A stretch of DNA of 64,000 bases from Saprospiraceae bacterium. Its GTDB lineage: Bacteria; Bacteroidota; Bacteroidia; Chitinophagales; Saprospiraceae. The stretch's first letter is position 1. Each line of letters opens with the position of its first letter. Under the pieces are notes generated by a model, which was given only the letters and a program-made list of their open reading frames with translations, ran no database searches and was not told the DNA's origin. Both the position numbers and the translations under genes were made by a program. The DNA is taken from contig JADJYH010000007.1 in NCBI GenBank assembly GCA_016719855.1, positions 1 to 64,000 on the forward strand, written 5' to 3'. Of this stretch, positions 62,986-64,000 are shown in pieces.

Positions 62986-64000
62986 TTATAGCCCAAGCCC
63001 CAAGTACGTCATGCGGTCGTCGCCTTTGTACTTGCCCTCGATAAGCAAGCCATTGCCATCGTTCTCGTTCAAAATCCGTTCTATATCGTCCTCGCTGCTC
63101 ACGGGTTGGTTGTTCAGCCGGATGATGACGAAGCCCTCTTCAACGCCAGCTTTCTTCAGCTTGCCTTCCCGCAATTTCTCCACTTGTACGCCGTGCGAGA
63201 GGTTTATCCGGTCCAGTTCATCGTTGCTCAGTGCCTTGAAGTCGGCTCCGAGCGCCGCCATGCCGAGCGAAGAACTCGTTTGCGTCACCTCACCGGTGTT
63301 GCCACTGGCATTTTTGAGGATAGCAACCGTGCTGCGTTCCTTACCGTTGCGCAGGTAGGTCAGGGACACCTTGTCGCCAGGGCGATGCCTGCCTATCTGC
63401 TCGATGAGTGCCGGGGAATCCGCCACGGCAATCCCATTGATGGCAGTGATGACGTCGCCATTTTCAAGGCCAGCTGCTGCGGCGGCGGCACCGTCGTTCA
63501 CTTCTTCCACCCACACGCCTTGGTTCACGTTCAGGTCTTTTTCCTTGGCAAAACTGCCGTCCACTGTGCGGATTTTGGCACCAAGGAACGCCCGCTGTGC
63601 CACGCCGAACTTTCGCAAGTCGGCCACTATTTTGTCCACCAGATTGGAAGGCACGGCGAACGAGTAGCCTGCAAAGCTTCCTGTCGGAGAGGCGATTGCG
63701 GAGTTGATGCCCACAAGTTGGCCTTCCAAGTTGACCAGCGCACCGCCGCTGTTGCCGGGGTTCACCGCCGCATCGGTTTGGATAAACGCCTCGATGGGTG
63801 CTTTGTCGGTATTGATGTTGATGCTGCGGCCCTTGGCACTCACGATGCCCGCCGTGACGGTGCTTTCGAGGTTGAAGGGGTTGCCGACGGCCACCACCCA
63901 TTGCCCCACTTTTATCTCGTCGGAATTGGCGAGTTGGATAAACGGCAGGTCCTTTGCCTCAATTTTTATCAATGCCAAATCGGTGGAAGGGTCTTTGCCG
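62986..64000 (-). CDS. HtrA/DegP-type periplasmic serine protease (N-terminus beyond window)
   Basis: Quality-control protease and chaperone of the periplasm; about 338 residues of the C-terminal part are seen. The protease domain supplies the catalytic Asp region (GKDPSTDLALIKI, at the window edge) and the catalytic Ser in TDAAVNPGNSGGALVNLEGQ. PDZ1 begins AFLGAKIRTVDGSF and contains GVWVEEVNDGAAAAAAGLEN. PDZ2 is shorter (GVQVEKLREGKLKKAGVEEG, IIRLNNQPVSSEDDIERIL). The catalytic His lies beyond the right edge. The gene continues past 64000. Confidence 0.93.
   Translation of the reverse strand, partial: GKDPSTDLALIKIEAKDLPFIQLANSDEIKVGQWVVAVGNPFNLESTVTAGIVSAKGRSININTDKAPIEAFIQTDAAVNPGNSGGALVNLEGQLVGINSAIASPTGSFAGYSFAVPSNLVDKIVADLRKFGVAQRAFLGAKIRTVDGSFAKEKDLNVNQGVWVEEVNDGAAAAAAGLENGDVITAINGIAVADSPALIEQIGRHRPGDKVSLTYLRNGKERSTVAILKNASGNTGEVTQTSSSLGMAALGADFKALSNDELDRINLSHGVQVEKLREGKLKKAGVEEGFVIIRLNNQPVSSEDDIERILNENDGNGLLIEGKYKGDDRMTYLGLGL

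Overview
The window reads as a chromosome segment of a Bacteroidota bacterium, most likely of the Saprospiraceae/Chitinophagia type. The support is: type IX secretion (T9SS) C-terminal sorting domains at both ends of large Cys/PKD-repeat proteins, a TonB-linked outer-membrane barrel protein, a one-piece hybrid two-component regulator (beta-propeller, Y_Y_Y, histidine kinase, receiver, AraC), Bacteroidota-style promoters (TTG, about 19-21 nt, TAnnTTTG), and DDAH, FISUMP and dodecin proteins common in that phylum. No rRNA, tRNA or CRISPR array was recognised.

Layout. 1-4 kb: a secreted PPC/PKD protein with a T9SS tail, running off the left edge. 4.3-9.4 kb: a stress-type group (erythromycin-esterase family protein, alpha/beta hydrolase, phosphoribosyltransferase, PolX-like HhH protein, dodecin, ECF sigma factor). 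9.8-13.8 kb: a Tyr-rich secreted protein, a lipoprotein and a helical protein, among several mobile-looking palindromic repeats. 14.4-29 kb: a defence island with a membrane-anchored NACHT NTPase, a type I restriction-modification system (hsdM, hsdS, hsdR) whose hsdS is split by an IS4-type element, an RloA/RloB-like ATPase plus DUF4276 pair, and an EAD-like protein plus TPR protein pair that share a short motif. 29.4-31 kb: a dodecaheme cytochrome and a membrane partner. 31.2-40.3 kb: a K+ channel, a giant T9SS protein, PdxH, a lipoprotein and an acyl-CoA synthetase. 40.6-45.6 kb: two glycosyltransferases facing a GH130 phosphorylase, flanked by decayed pieces of an outer-membrane receptor. 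46-53 kb: an intact receptor and the hybrid regulator. 53-64 kb: small envelope proteins, an EAD-TM-FISUMP protein, DDAH, a GMC oxidoreductase, a PIN toxin-antitoxin pair, DUF1003, a channel-like protein and an HtrA protease cut by the right edge.

Two things colour the whole reading. First, many long genes are broken by single-base indels, and wherever the frame can be rebuilt the indel sits in a homopolymer. Together with two implausible G/C tracts (4132-4193 and 60059-60262) this suggests unpolished long-read sequence, so most frameshifts below are probably not biological; genes are annotated as rebuilt units. Second, intergenic space is rich in repeats: a MITE-like family with about 31-bp inverted ends (three copies), nested palindromes carrying CTACAAA next to a GC hairpin (three loci), and degenerate heptamer or octamer arrays (at least eight loci, two inside the regulator gene).

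The strongest candidate for an undescribed system is the EAD-like/TPR gene pair at 26296-28983. It has its own promoter-like sequence, sits at the end of the defence island, and has a near-identical short segment at the C-terminus of the first protein and the N-terminus of the second. A second EAD-like protein, fused to a membrane helix and a FISUMP domain, lies at 54856-55784.
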